Assembly: GCF_018449695.1 (NCBI RefSeq)
Contig: NZ_JAAVUY010000003.1
Location: 248,001 to 312,000 of the forward strand
Length of the DNA: 64,000 nt
Direction of reading: 5' to 3'
From: Bradyrhizobium sp. dw_411
GTDB taxonomy: Bacteria; Pseudomonadota; Alphaproteobacteria; Rhizobiales; Xanthobacteraceae
A program made the position numbers and the translations under genes. The notes under the pieces were generated by a model that saw only the letters and a list, made by a program, of their open reading frames with translations, was not told the origin of the DNA and ran no database searches. Of the stretch, positions 27,011 to 35,212 are shown in pieces (the first letter of the stretch is position 1; every line of letters begins with the position of its first letter).

Positions 27011-28021
27011 ATGCAAAACAACAGATTTTTGAAACCGTTCTGTTTCACATTGGCGGCGGCTATTTTCACCGCCCTTGTGGCTGCCGGTCAAGGGCAAGCG
27101 CAGAGCCCGCAGAAGCTGACGGTCTACGCCCAGCCTTCGGTCAACAATGACTCGCTCTGGATGGCGATGGCCAACAATGAATACACCAAGGAAGGCCTCG
27201 ATATCACCTACCGGCTGTTTCCGTCGGGCACCACCGCATTCCAGAGCTTCAACACCGGGCAAGGCGATATCGTTCTGGCCGGCGATCTGCCGAGCGTGCA
27301 GTATTTCTTCAGGGCGGATGGCGCCTATCGTGTCATTGCCGTCATCGAGCGTGACGCCAAGGGCTATGTGGGTGTCGCCCGCAAGGATATCAAAACGCCG
27401 CAGGATCTGATCGGCAAGACCGTCGCTACCCGTGTCGGCTCCACGGGATCCTGGTTCATATCCGAATATCTGACGAAGAATGGCGTCGACCCGTCCAAGG
27501 TCACGGTGAAGAACCTCGACACCCAGATATTGCCGACCGCGCTGTGCCAGGGCGACATCGCCGCCTTCTTCATCTGGCAGCCGGTGGGTTCGCGTACGCT
27601 CGAGATCTGCCCCAACGATTCTCACTACCTGACGGATGCGACCGGCTATATCCAGGGCTACCTGATCGCGGGCGCGCGGACGGAACTTCTCAACTCCGCG
27701 GAAGGCAAGGACAAGGTGATCCGCTTCCTTCGCGCAACAATGAAGGGGCGCGACGTCGCCGAGAAGGATTTCGCTGCTGTCGCCAATTATGCAAAGGCCA
27801 AGCTCGACCTCAGCGAGAAGGCGACAAGGGAACAGTGGGACACGAATATCCGGCCGCTGGCGCTGGACAAGGTTTTCTTTGAAGACTTCTGCAGCCTCAG
27901 CAAATGGGCGATGAAGGACAAGGTGACCAGTCAGCCGCTGGATTTTTCGAAATTCACCTGGCGCGATGGCCTGCTGGCCATCGATCCAAAACTCGCCCCG
28001 GAAGGTCCGCCACCCTGCTAA
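27011..28021 (+). CDS. NMT1/SsuA-type periplasmic binding protein
   Basis: 336 residues with a Sec signal peptide (basic MQNNRFLKP, hydrophobic FTLAAAIFTALVA, cleavage near AQA). Mature motifs: LTVYAQPSVNNDSLWMAMANN, GDIVLAGDLPSVQYFF, DLIGKTVATRVGSTGSWFISEYL and CQGDIAAFFIWQPVG. GGAGAGGGAAT precedes the ATG. Third gene of the importer. Ligand unknown; the subfamily covers sulfonates, thiamine precursors and aromatics. The stop codon lies six bases from the converging IclR gene. Confidence 0.9.
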   Translation: MQNNRFLKPFCFTLAAAIFTALVAAGQGQAQSPQKLTVYAQPSVNNDSLWMAMANNEYTKEGLDITYRLFPSGTTAFQSFNTGQGDIVLAGDLPSVQYFFRADGAYRVIAVIERDAKGYVGVARKDIKTPQDLIGKTVATRVGSTGSWFISEYLTKNGVDPSKVTVKNLDTQILPTALCQGDIAAFFIWQPVGSRTLEICPNDSHYLTDATGYIQGYLIAGARTELLNSAEGKDKVIRFLRATMKGRDVAEKDFAAVANYAKAKLDLSEKATREQWDTNIRPLALDKVFFEDFCSLSKWAMKDKVTSQPLDFSKFTWRDGLLAIDPKLAPEGPPPC

Positions 28022-28027
28022 AAAACG

Positions 28028-28906
28028 TCAGCGGGGATTCTGCGCGATCGAATGCAGCAGTACAGGATAGCGTGCAAAGACCTGGCTGATGCGGGCCGCG
28101 GCGATCCGCAAATCGTTCAGGCGGCGGTCGATCAGTTGATCGACCGGCAGCTTGCCGGAATATCCCGATGTGTTGACCGCGGCGACCACCCGGCCGGCCT
28201 GATCGGTGATGGGAACGGCGAGCGCGGTGATGCCGTAATCGAGCTCATCGACCACGGCGTTATAGCCGAGCCGCCGTGTTTGGGCGAGAATCTGACGGAG
28301 CCGGCCGATGTCGGTCACAGTGTGCTCGGTTAATTTGAGCGGCTTGAGTTCGGCGAGATATGTCTCGATCTGGTCGTCCCGCAGGCGGGCAAGCAACACG
28401 CGGCCCATCGACGTTGCATAAGCGGGGTAGGTGACGCCGATACCCGCGGTGCGGCGGGCGGCGCGTTGCTCGGAACAGTGCGCGATATAGAGAACGTTCG
28501 AGCCGTCGAGAACGCTGACCGAAGAGGCATCGCCGAACAAATCGACCAGCCGGCGCAGTTCCGGCATCAACGCCTCGTCGACGCCCGCTGCGCGAACATA
28601 GGCGGCGCCAAGGGTGAGCACATGCGCGGCGAGGACGAATTTCTTGTTGACGAAGCGAAGGTAGCCGAGCGCTTCAAGCGTATGCAGGCTGCGCCGGGCC
28701 GTGGCCGGCGACATCCGGGTGCGGCTTGCGACCTCCGAGAGCGTCATTTCGGAATAGGCTTCGTCGAACGCACCGAGCACGGCCAGGCCGCGCGCGAGCG
28801 CTTCGACAAATTCGACCTTGTTGCGTTGGGGAGCCGCTGGCTTGCGGCGGCTTACCCGCGAAATCGTCCCGGCTTTCTTGATGATGGTGCCCCGTCCTTT
28901 GATCAC
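28028..28906 (-). CDS. IclR-family regulator (PcaR/PobR-like)
   Basis: About 292 residues from a GTG at 28906; the open frame reaches 29095, but that would overlap the divergent gene and its operator. The N-terminus is basic (MIKGRGTIIKKAG), followed by the winged helix (FVEALARGLAVLGAFDEAYSEMTLSEVA, MSPATARRSLHTLEALGYLRF) and effector domain (YPAYATSMGRVLLA, GYNAVVDELDYGITALAVPI). This layout resembles the Pca/Pob branch that controls aromatic catabolism. It diverges from the ring-cleavage cassette starting at 29034. A perfect inverted repeat in the gap (28983-29001) is its likely operator. The start codon is uncertain. Confidence 0.85.
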   Translation of the reverse strand: MIKGRGTIIKKAGTISRVSRRKPAAPQRNKVEFVEALARGLAVLGAFDEAYSEMTLSEVASRTRMSPATARRSLHTLEALGYLRFVNKKFVLAAHVLTLGAAYVRAAGVDEALMPELRRLVDLFGDASSVSVLDGSNVLYIAHCSEQRAARRTAGIGVTYPAYATSMGRVLLARLRDDQIETYLAELKPLKLTEHTVTDIGRLRQILAQTRRLGYNAVVDELDYGITALAVPITDQAGRVVAAVNTSGYSGKLPVDQLIDRRLNDLRIAAARISQVFARYPVLLHSIAQNPR

Positions 28907-28982
28907 AGAAATCCAGCTTCCCGGCACTGCTGTCCTTGACAAGCCGGCGCCGGTTGCTATGCCTATCTTACATATCGAAATT

Positions 28983-29001
28983 TTTTTCGCTAGACGAAAA
29001 A
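28983..29001. promoter_or_regulatory. IclR-type operator between iclR and the ring-cleavage cassette
   Basis: TTTTTCG-CTAGA-CGAAAAA, a perfect 7-base inverted repeat with a 5-base spacer, 33-51 bases before the GTG of the citrate-synthase-like gene. Size and AT-rich outer arms fit IclR-family sites. Confidence 0.6.
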
Positions 29002-29033
29002 TAACAGAATGACGAAGAGCTGGAGATAAAGTC

Positions 29034-29846
29034 GTGAAAATCGGTCCCGCTACCCAGCCGACCACGGGCATTTCCGGGTCCAACCCGGAAACCATCGTGA
29101 TCCGCGGTCACGATCTCGTCCATGATCTGATCGGACGGATCTCGTTCACAGATCACGTCTGGCTGCTGGTCTGCGGGACGTTGCCGAACGACGTCCAGCG
29201 CCGGATTCTCGATGCGACGCTGGTCGCGATTGCCGAGCATGGGCTGGTGCCGAGTGTCCAGGCGGCGCGCATGACGCTCGCCGCTGCGCCGGAAGCGTTG
29301 CAGGGCGCGGTGGCCGCGGGCTTGCTCGGCTGCGGGTCGGTCATTCTCGGCGCCTCGGAAGCCGCCGGACGTCTGTTCAGCGAGGTGGTCGCGCTGCATG
29401 AAAAAGCAGGCGGAACGCTCGAACAGGCGGCTGGCGAAGTCGTCACCCGTTATCGCAGCGAAAAGCGCGCGATCCCGGGCTATGGTCATCCGCTGCACAA
29501 GGGTTTCGATCCGCGCGCCAGGCGATTGATCGAGCTTTCCCGCGAACTCGCTGTGTTCGGCCGTCATTCGAAAGCCGCGCTGGCGGTTGAAAGCGTGCTG
29601 CCGTCAGTGATCGGCAAGCCGCTGGTGATGAATATCTCGAGCGCCATTCCCTGCGTGCTGCTGGACGCCGGTTACCCCTTGCTGGCGCTGCGCGGCGTCC
29701 CGATCCTGGCGCGCACCGCGGGCCTGATCGGCCATCTGCTCGAGGAGCAGACCCATCCGATCGGCTTTGCGATGTCACACGCGGCGGCCTCCGCCATCAG
29801 CTATGACGGCCCGGCGCCTGAGGGCTTCGTCGCCAACGAGAATTGA
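29034..29846 (+). CDS. Citryl-CoA lyase-like protein (short citrate-synthase fold)
   Basis: 270 residues from GTG 29034 after GGAGATAAAGTC. Shorter than citrate synthase (about 430), matching the compact form found in citryl-CoA lyases and the C-terminus of ATP-citrate lyase. Seen: FTDHVWLLVCGTLP, SAAR-type helices, IPGYGHPLHKGFDPRA with the catalytic histidine, and VLARTAGL-like ILARTAGLIGHLLEEQ. It would cleave or form a citryl-CoA-type ester. It begins a cassette with a CoA-transferase, which could make its CoA ester substrate, and with LigB/LigA, whose products are tricarboxylic. The specific reaction is inferred. Confidence 0.8.
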   Translation: MKIGPATQPTTGISGSNPETIVIRGHDLVHDLIGRISFTDHVWLLVCGTLPNDVQRRILDATLVAIAEHGLVPSVQAARMTLAAAPEALQGAVAAGLLGCGSVILGASEAAGRLFSEVVALHEKAGGTLEQAAGEVVTRYRSEKRAIPGYGHPLHKGFDPRARRLIELSRELAVFGRHSKAALAVESVLPSVIGKPLVMNISSAIPCVLLDAGYPLLALRGVPILARTAGLIGHLLEEQTHPIGFAMSHAAASAISYDGPAPEGFVANEN

Positions 29847-29860
29847 AGGAGACGGGCGGC

Positions 29861-31048
29861 ATGTACGGCGTTCTCAACGGTGTGCGCATTGTGGAGCAGG
29901 GGACCTTCATCACCGGTCCCTGCGCCGGCATGATGCTTGGCGATCTCGGCGCTGACGTCATCAAGGTCGAGAGCACGGGGGCCGGCGATCCCTATCGCAG
30001 CTTCAAGAACGGATTCTACAGCGCGCATTTCCAGGCCTATAACCGCAACAAGCGCGGCATATCGCTGGACATGAAACGCGATGCCGACCGCGATCTGTTC
30101 TACGACATGATCCGGCAGGCCGACGTCTATGTACAGAATTTCCGTCCGGGCGCCGCGGCGCGGCTCGGCGCCGACGCGAAGACCTTGCAGTCGATCAATC
30201 CGCGGCTGGTCTATTGCTCCATCAGCGGCTTCGGACCCGACGGTCCCTATGCCAAGCGGCCGGTGTATGATTCCGTGGCACAGGCTACCAGCGGTTTTCT
30301 TGGCGTCGCGATCGACCCGGACGAGCCCCGCTTTATCGGACCGGCACTCGCCGATGCGATCACCGGGATCTACGCTGCGCTCGGGATTGCGGGCGCGTTG
30401 GTCGAGCGATCGAGGACCGGCAAGGGCCGGCTGATCGAAATCTCGATGCTGGAAGCGATGATGCATTTTTCGGTTGAGCCGTTCACGGGTTATTTCGCGC
30501 TGGGTGAAATCCCGAAAGGCACCGACCGGCCGCGGCTCGCCCAGGCCTTCATCGTCCGCTGCGCCGACGGCCGCCTGTTCGCCTTTCATCTGTCGTCGCT
30601 GGATAAATTCTGGGACGCGCTGATCGAGGCGACCGGCGCCAGGCATCTGGCGGAGGATCCGCGCTTTTCGATCCGGTTACGTCGTATCGACAATTACCGG
30701 GAATTGTCCGAGGCGCTCGGGGTGGTTTTCGCCGCCCATGATCGCGATTACTGGGTCGCGCGATTTGCGGGATTCGATGTGCCGTTCGGGCCGGTCAACT
30801 CGATCCCGGAGGTGGCCGACGATCCCCAGGTCGCGCATCTCGGCATGATCGTTCCGGTGGAAGAGCGCAGCGAGGGCGCCCGTCAGTCGGTACGGCCGGC
30901 TTTTACTTTTGACGGCGAGCGCGCTACGAAGGTTGATGCCGCTCCGACGATCGACGAGGATGGGCAAGCCATCCGCGAGGCGTTGGCGCGCAATCGCGAG
31001 GCTTGGCCGGAACGGATCAGGCCGGATACGCTGGCAAAGAGTGCATGA
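29861..31048 (+). CDS. Class III CoA-transferase (CaiB/BaiF family)
   Basis: 395 residues from ATG 29861, with AAGGAG nine bases upstream; this site overlaps the end of the lyase gene. Motifs: [30 protein letters not shown] at the N-terminus, NRNKRGISLDMK, YVQNFRPGAAARLG, and the catalytic aspartate in GPALADAITGIYAALGI. It transfers CoA between acids. The partner acid is unknown; being coupled to a citryl-CoA lyase-like gene suggests that it activates a hydroxy-tri- or dicarboxylate from ring cleavage. It is distinct from frc at 828-2105, sharing only the family pattern. Confidence 0.9.
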   Translation: MYGVLNGVRIVEQGTFITGPCAGMMLGDLGADVIKVESTGAGDPYRSFKNGFYSAHFQAYNRNKRGISLDMKRDADRDLFYDMIRQADVYVQNFRPGAAARLGADAKTLQSINPRLVYCSISGFGPDGPYAKRPVYDSVAQATSGFLGVAIDPDEPRFIGPALADAITGIYAALGIAGALVERSRTGKGRLIEISMLEAMMHFSVEPFTGYFALGEIPKGTDRPRLAQAFIVRCADGRLFAFHLSSLDKFWDALIEATGARHLAEDPRFSIRLRRIDNYRELSEALGVVFAAHDRDYWVARFAGFDVPFGPVNSIPEVADDPQVAHLGMIVPVEERSEGARQSVRPAFTFDGERATKVDAAPTIDEDGQAIREALARNREAWPERIRPDTLAKSA

Positions 31049-31083
31049 GAGCCGGATAACCGGCGATAGTGAGGGGGAGGCGA

Positions 31084-31944
31084 ATGGCGACGTTAGCGGC
31101 AGTTCTTGCCACAACACATCATCCTTTTTACCTGAAGGCGACGACCATGCCGCCTGAGCAGCAGATGCCGCAGGCGCCGGAGTGGAAGCGCAAGGTTGAG
31201 GCGTATCGCGAGACGCTGACGCGCGCCAAGCCCGATATTCTGGTGATGGTCGGTGCCGACCATTTTCATCAGTTCTTTCTCGACAATTATCCGACCTTCC
31301 TGATCGGCAAGGCGCCGCGCTACGACGCGACGTTCTACAATGAAGAGCGCGAATTCGGGATCCCCAAATATGTGCTGGAGGGGCACGTAGAGCTGTCGAA
31401 TTTCATGCATCAGGGGCTGCTCGATCGCGGCTTCGACTTTTCCTTCAGCCACGAGCTGAAGATCGATCACTCGATCATCTGCCCGATCATCACGACGCGC
31501 CCGCAAGCCGATCTGCCGGTGGTCCCGATCTACACCAACATCTTCGCGCCGCCGCTGCCGTCGCCCAAGCGCTTCTGGGACCTCGGCCGCGCGATTCGCG
31601 AGATCATCGACGCCTATCCTTCAGACCAGCGCATCGCCGCGATCGGTTCCGGGCATCTGTCGCTCGAACTCGGCGGCCCGCGTCAGTTCCAGGAGCATGG
31701 ACCCGATCCGGAATTTGACCGCCGGGCGATCGAATGGCTGTCGAGCGGCAATATCGAAGCCATTCTCGAAAACGTGACGGTGGAAAATCTGGGCACGCAT
31801 GGCAACGCGACGCACGGCTTCATGGATCTCATCTTGATGATGGGCATCGCCGGTCCGATCAAGGCAAGCTACGTCGACAATCTCGATCTCTTCCACACCA
31901 TGGAAGCCTATCTCACCTGGTATCCGCAGGGAGTTGCGGCATGA
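31084..31944 (+). CDS. Extradiol ring-cleavage dioxygenase, catalytic (LigB-type) subunit
   Basis: 286 residues from ATG 31084 after GGGGGAGGCGA. LigB-superfamily motifs: ATTHHPFYLK with His12, a second histidine cluster in VGADHFHQFF (about 60-62), SFSHELKIDHSIICPI with the catalytic histidine region, GSGHLSLELGG, and NATHGFMDLILMMG near the C-terminus. These Fe(II) enzymes open protocatechuate-, gallate- or related rings. It overlaps the small LigA gene by four bases, so the enzyme is alpha2beta2-like. Substrate unknown: protocatechuate, gallate or a pyridine diol are possible. Confidence 0.9.
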   Translation: MATLAAVLATTHHPFYLKATTMPPEQQMPQAPEWKRKVEAYRETLTRAKPDILVMVGADHFHQFFLDNYPTFLIGKAPRYDATFYNEEREFGIPKYVLEGHVELSNFMHQGLLDRGFDFSFSHELKIDHSIICPIITTRPQADLPVVPIYTNIFAPPLPSPKRFWDLGRAIREIIDAYPSDQRIAAIGSGHLSLELGGPRQFQEHGPDPEFDRRAIEWLSSGNIEAILENVTVENLGTHGNATHGFMDLILMMGIAGPIKASYVDNLDLFHTMEAYLTWYPQGVAA

Positions 31945-32306
31945 GCAAGTATTACGTCAACAAGTTCCTCTTCACGGTCGACCGCGATCCGGAATTGCTG
32001 CGCCGGTACAAGGAAGATCCGCGCTCGCTGGTTCTCACCTGGGAGCAGTCGATCGGGCCGAAGCTCAACGACGCCGAAACCTCGACGGTCAATTTCCTCA
32101 CCGACAAGGAACGCGAAGTCCTGATCAACCATGATTATGTCGCGCTGTTCGAAATGGGCGCGCATTTCTTCCTGTGTCTGACGATTTATATCGCGCTGTA
32201 CGACGAGGAATATACCAAAAAGCACGGCCCGCTCTCGTTCCAGCGCGAATACGGCGCAAAACTCCAGCACTGGCTGGGACGCGAGTATCCGTCGGTCGCT
32301 ATCTAG
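31941..32306 (+). CDS. Extradiol dioxygenase small (LigA-type) subunit
   Basis: 121 residues starting in an ATGA overlap with the LigB gene. The central region FLTDKEREVLINHDYVALFEMGAHFF is the LigA-type helical pattern found in protocatechuate 4,5-dioxygenase alpha chains. The protein covers the active site of LigB. Extra N-terminal residues (MSKYYVNKFLFTVDRDPELL) match small subunits that begin with an antiparallel extension. Confidence 0.88.
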   Translation: MSKYYVNKFLFTVDRDPELLRRYKEDPRSLVLTWEQSIGPKLNDAETSTVNFLTDKEREVLINHDYVALFEMGAHFFLCLTIYIALYDEEYTKKHGPLSFQREYGAKLQHWLGREYPSVAI

Positions 32307-32389
32307 CGGCCGCGTGCCGGATCAAAAGCAAAAACGCAGGCGAAACTGCCGCGATTTATCAAGTGACTTTATCAGGGAAGAACGAGTCG

Positions 32390-33691
32390 ATGAGTGCGCA
32401 GAATCTTAAGTCCGAACAATCCGCGGCAATGACACGCTGGTGGCAGCTTGCCCTTGCGATGATCGCGATGATGGCGGCGTCCAGCCCGCAATATGTGTGG
32501 GCCCTGTTCGTGCCGCCGCTGCAGGCGAAACTCGGCGTCACGCTGTCGGCGCTTCAGGTTACGTTCGCGCTGTTCAGCATCTGCCAATGCGGCCTGGGGC
32601 CGATGCACGGATACTTCGCCGAGAAGTTCACGCCGCGGCAGTTTGCGGCGATGGGCGGGGCTTTGGTGGGCGCAAGCTGGATTCTGTCGTCTTACGTGGT
32701 TGAGCTTCCGTGGCTGTACATCACCTATGGTGTGCTCAGCGGTATCGGCACCGGCATGATCTATGTGGCCACCGTTGAACTTGTGAGTCTCTGGTTTCCG
32801 CAGCGGCGAGGTTTTGCCATCGGAATGGTGGCTGGCAGCTACGGCTTCGGCGCGGTCATCACCACCTTTCCGATCGATGCCTCTATCCGGGCTTCCGGGT
32901 ACCAGCAAACATTGCTGATCTATGGGCTGGTGCTTGGAATTGTCTCGATCCTCGTCGCGCTCGGCATGCGTCATCCTCCGATCGATCCGGCTCGGCAGCA
33001 GCGCGAAGATCTGGCTGAGACTAAATTTGCGAAACGTAATTATACGTCGGCCGAAATGCTGCGCACGCCGATCTTCTGGCTGATGTTTGTAATGATGAGC
33101 ATGATGGCGACGGGTGGCCTGATGGTGATTTCGCAAATCGGTGCCTTCGCGCGCGATTTCGGTATCGGCAAGGACACCCTGGTCCTCGGTATGGCGGCGC
33201 TTCCACTGGCCCTCACCATCGACCGGGTTGCGAACGGATTGACCCGGCCATTTTTCGGCTGGGTGTCGGACAGAATTGGCCGCGAGCATACCATGACGGT
33301 CGCGTTCCTGCTCGAAGGTGTAGCGATCCTCTTCATGCTGATTTTCGGCCGCAATCCGGTGTGGTTTGTAATGTTGTCCGGGTTCATCTTCTTCGGCTGG
33401 GGTGAGATCTATTCGTTGTTCCCCGCGATTCAGGGCGACCTGTTCGGGCAAAAGCATGCGGCGAATAATTTCGGCTTTCTGCTGGTGGCGACGGCAGTAG
33501 GCTCGATCCTTGGCGGGCCGCTCGCGGCACTTCTGTTCGAACAGAGCCATTCCTGGACTCTCGTCTTCTCCATCGTCAGTGGTCTCGATATTCTGACCGC
33601 GATTCTCGCGCTTGTCGTGCTCAAGCCCATGCGCCGGCGGTTCCTGGAAGGAGATGCCCTCCAATCCGATCTGGCCGCGTCGTTGCTCTGA
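32390..33691 (+). CDS. MFS carrier, oxalate/formate antiporter type
   Basis: 433 residues from ATG 32390 (MSAQNLKSEQ) after AGGGAAGAACGAG. Twelve membrane segments; WWQLALAMIAMMAASSPQYV, YVWALFVPPLQ, YFAEKFTPRQ and GMIYVATVELVSLWFPQRRGFA resemble OxlT-type carriers, as does the partial gene at 1-204. It lies 83 bases after LigA and probably belongs to the ring-cleavage cassette as importer of the aromatic acid or exporter of a small acid. Confidence 0.88.
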   Translation: MSAQNLKSEQSAAMTRWWQLALAMIAMMAASSPQYVWALFVPPLQAKLGVTLSALQVTFALFSICQCGLGPMHGYFAEKFTPRQFAAMGGALVGASWILSSYVVELPWLYITYGVLSGIGTGMIYVATVELVSLWFPQRRGFAIGMVAGSYGFGAVITTFPIDASIRASGYQQTLLIYGLVLGIVSILVALGMRHPPIDPARQQREDLAETKFAKRNYTSAEMLRTPIFWLMFVMMSMMATGGLMVISQIGAFARDFGIGKDTLVLGMAALPLALTIDRVANGLTRPFFGWVSDRIGREHTMTVAFLLEGVAILFMLIFGRNPVWFVMLSGFIFFGWGEIYSLFPAIQGDLFGQKHAANNFGFLLVATAVGSILGGPLAALLFEQSHSWTLVFSIVSGLDILTAILALVVLKPMRRRFLEGDALQSDLAASLL

Positions 33692-33762
33692 CGAGAATAC
33701 GCCGCCCGCTTTAACGGTTACGGTATGAGCCATGCGTTCCGGTCCGGGTATGCGGGGAGACG

Positions 33763-35082
33763 ATGTTGCAACGGCAGGCCGGGCGTTTTGCGATTGCAGC
33801 GGATGAAGATCAGAGCCGTCTTTACTGGAAGGTGATCCTGCGGATCATCCCCTTCATCTTCGTCTGCTACGTCCTGAACTATATCGACCGCGTCAATGTC
33901 AGCTTCGCCAAATTGCAGTTTCAGAGCGATCTGAACCTGACCGATGCGAGCTATGGACTGGGCGTCGGCCTGTTTTATGTCGGCTACATCCTGTTCGAGG
34001 TGCCGAGCAATCTGCTGCTGCAGAAAATCGGGGCGCGCAAAACCATCACCAGGATCATGTGTCTGTGGGGCCTTATCTCCGGCGCGACGGCGTTTGTCTC
34101 GCGGCCGGAGGAGTTTTATGCAGCGCGTATCCTGCTGGGGGCCGCCGAAGCCGGATTCTTCCCCGGTATTATTCTCTATCTCACCTTCTGGTTTCCGAAC
34201 CGGATGCGCGGCCGGGTGATGTCGTTCTTCGTGCTTGCGACTGCAGTCTCAGGGATGGTTGGCGGACCGGTCTCGGGCCTGATCATGCAGCACATGGGCG
34301 GGATCTACGGCTTCAAAAGCTGGCAATGGCTCTTCCTGATAGAAGGCATGCTGCCGGTCATGATGGGTATCGCGGCGTTCTTCGTGCTGGACGACCGCCC
34401 GCGCGACGCGAAATGGCTGTCGGACAGTGAGAAGGATTTGCTCACGGCTAACCTGTCGATCGAGCGTCGGACCGAAAGCCATTCCGGCTTTCAAGCCTTT
34501 CTGGCGGCACTCCGAAGGCCTGTCCTGTGGATGGCGACCTTCGGCTATTTCTCGGTGACCTGGGCCGGAATGGTTCTCAATTTCTGGACGCCGACGATTA
34601 TCCAGCGCTCCGGCATATCCAGCCTATTCCAGGTCGGCCTGCTGTCGGCCGTTCCCTACGCGGTCGGGGCTATCGGTATGCTCGCGCTGTGCCGAAACTC
34701 GGATCGCATGCTGGAGCGGCATTGGCATTTCTTTGCCGCGGTTTTCATGTCGGCCTGTGCCGCGCTCGCCGTTGCCTGGTGCTCCCAGAACTCTGCGCTC
34801 TCGATCGCCTGCCTTGCCGTGCTGGCCGCCGGTTATCTCTCGGCCGTCGCGCTGTTCTGGACCATTCCGACCAGCTTCCTTTCCGAACAGGAGTCGGCAG
34901 GCAGCATCGCCTTCATCAGCAGCGTCGGCCAGATTGGAAGCCTGATGGCCCCCACGCTGTTCGGATATGTATCTCAGCGAACCGGTAGTTTTACGGTAGG
35001 CGCCAGTGTCGTCGCCGCCGTCCTGATTGCCGGTGGCTGCGCGGTTTTGAGCCTGAAATTCCAGCATCTGAACTGGAATTGA
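33763..35082 (+). CDS. MFS carrier, anion:cation symporter family
   Basis: 439 residues with twelve predicted membrane segments. Motifs of the ACS family (tartrate, phthalate, hexuronate carriers): NYIDRVNVSFAKLQFQ, GYILFEVPSNLLLQKIGARK and LLGAAEAGFFPGIILYLTFWFP. GGGGAGACG precedes the ATG. It lies 71 bases after the OxlT-like carrier on the same strand and may extend the cassette, giving it two different uptake proteins. Substrate probably an organic acid. Confidence 0.9.
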   Translation: MLQRQAGRFAIAADEDQSRLYWKVILRIIPFIFVCYVLNYIDRVNVSFAKLQFQSDLNLTDASYGLGVGLFYVGYILFEVPSNLLLQKIGARKTITRIMCLWGLISGATAFVSRPEEFYAARILLGAAEAGFFPGIILYLTFWFPNRMRGRVMSFFVLATAVSGMVGGPVSGLIMQHMGGIYGFKSWQWLFLIEGMLPVMMGIAAFFVLDDRPRDAKWLSDSEKDLLTANLSIERRTESHSGFQAFLAALRRPVLWMATFGYFSVTWAGMVLNFWTPTIIQRSGISSLFQVGLLSAVPYAVGAIGMLALCRNSDRMLERHWHFFAAVFMSACAALAVAWCSQNSALSIACLAVLAAGYLSAVALFWTIPTSFLSEQESAGSIAFISSVGQIGSLMAPTLFGYVSQRTGSFTVGASVVAAVLIAGGCAVLSLKFQHLNWN

Positions 35083-35212
35083 CGCGGTGCCGGGACACCC
35101 GCGGACGTGGTTAGCCAATTGTGTTCGCGTTAGGGGCTACTTCATTAATTTGAGCTATTGACCGGAGGGTCTGGCGCCATTCCGGCGACTCTTATTCCTC
35201 AATAGGTGCTCA

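Noticed and set aside
32372..33733. A 453-codon minus-strand frame opposite the OxlT-like carrier
   Set aside because: Antisense shadow rich in Arg, His and Gln, without motif or start signal.
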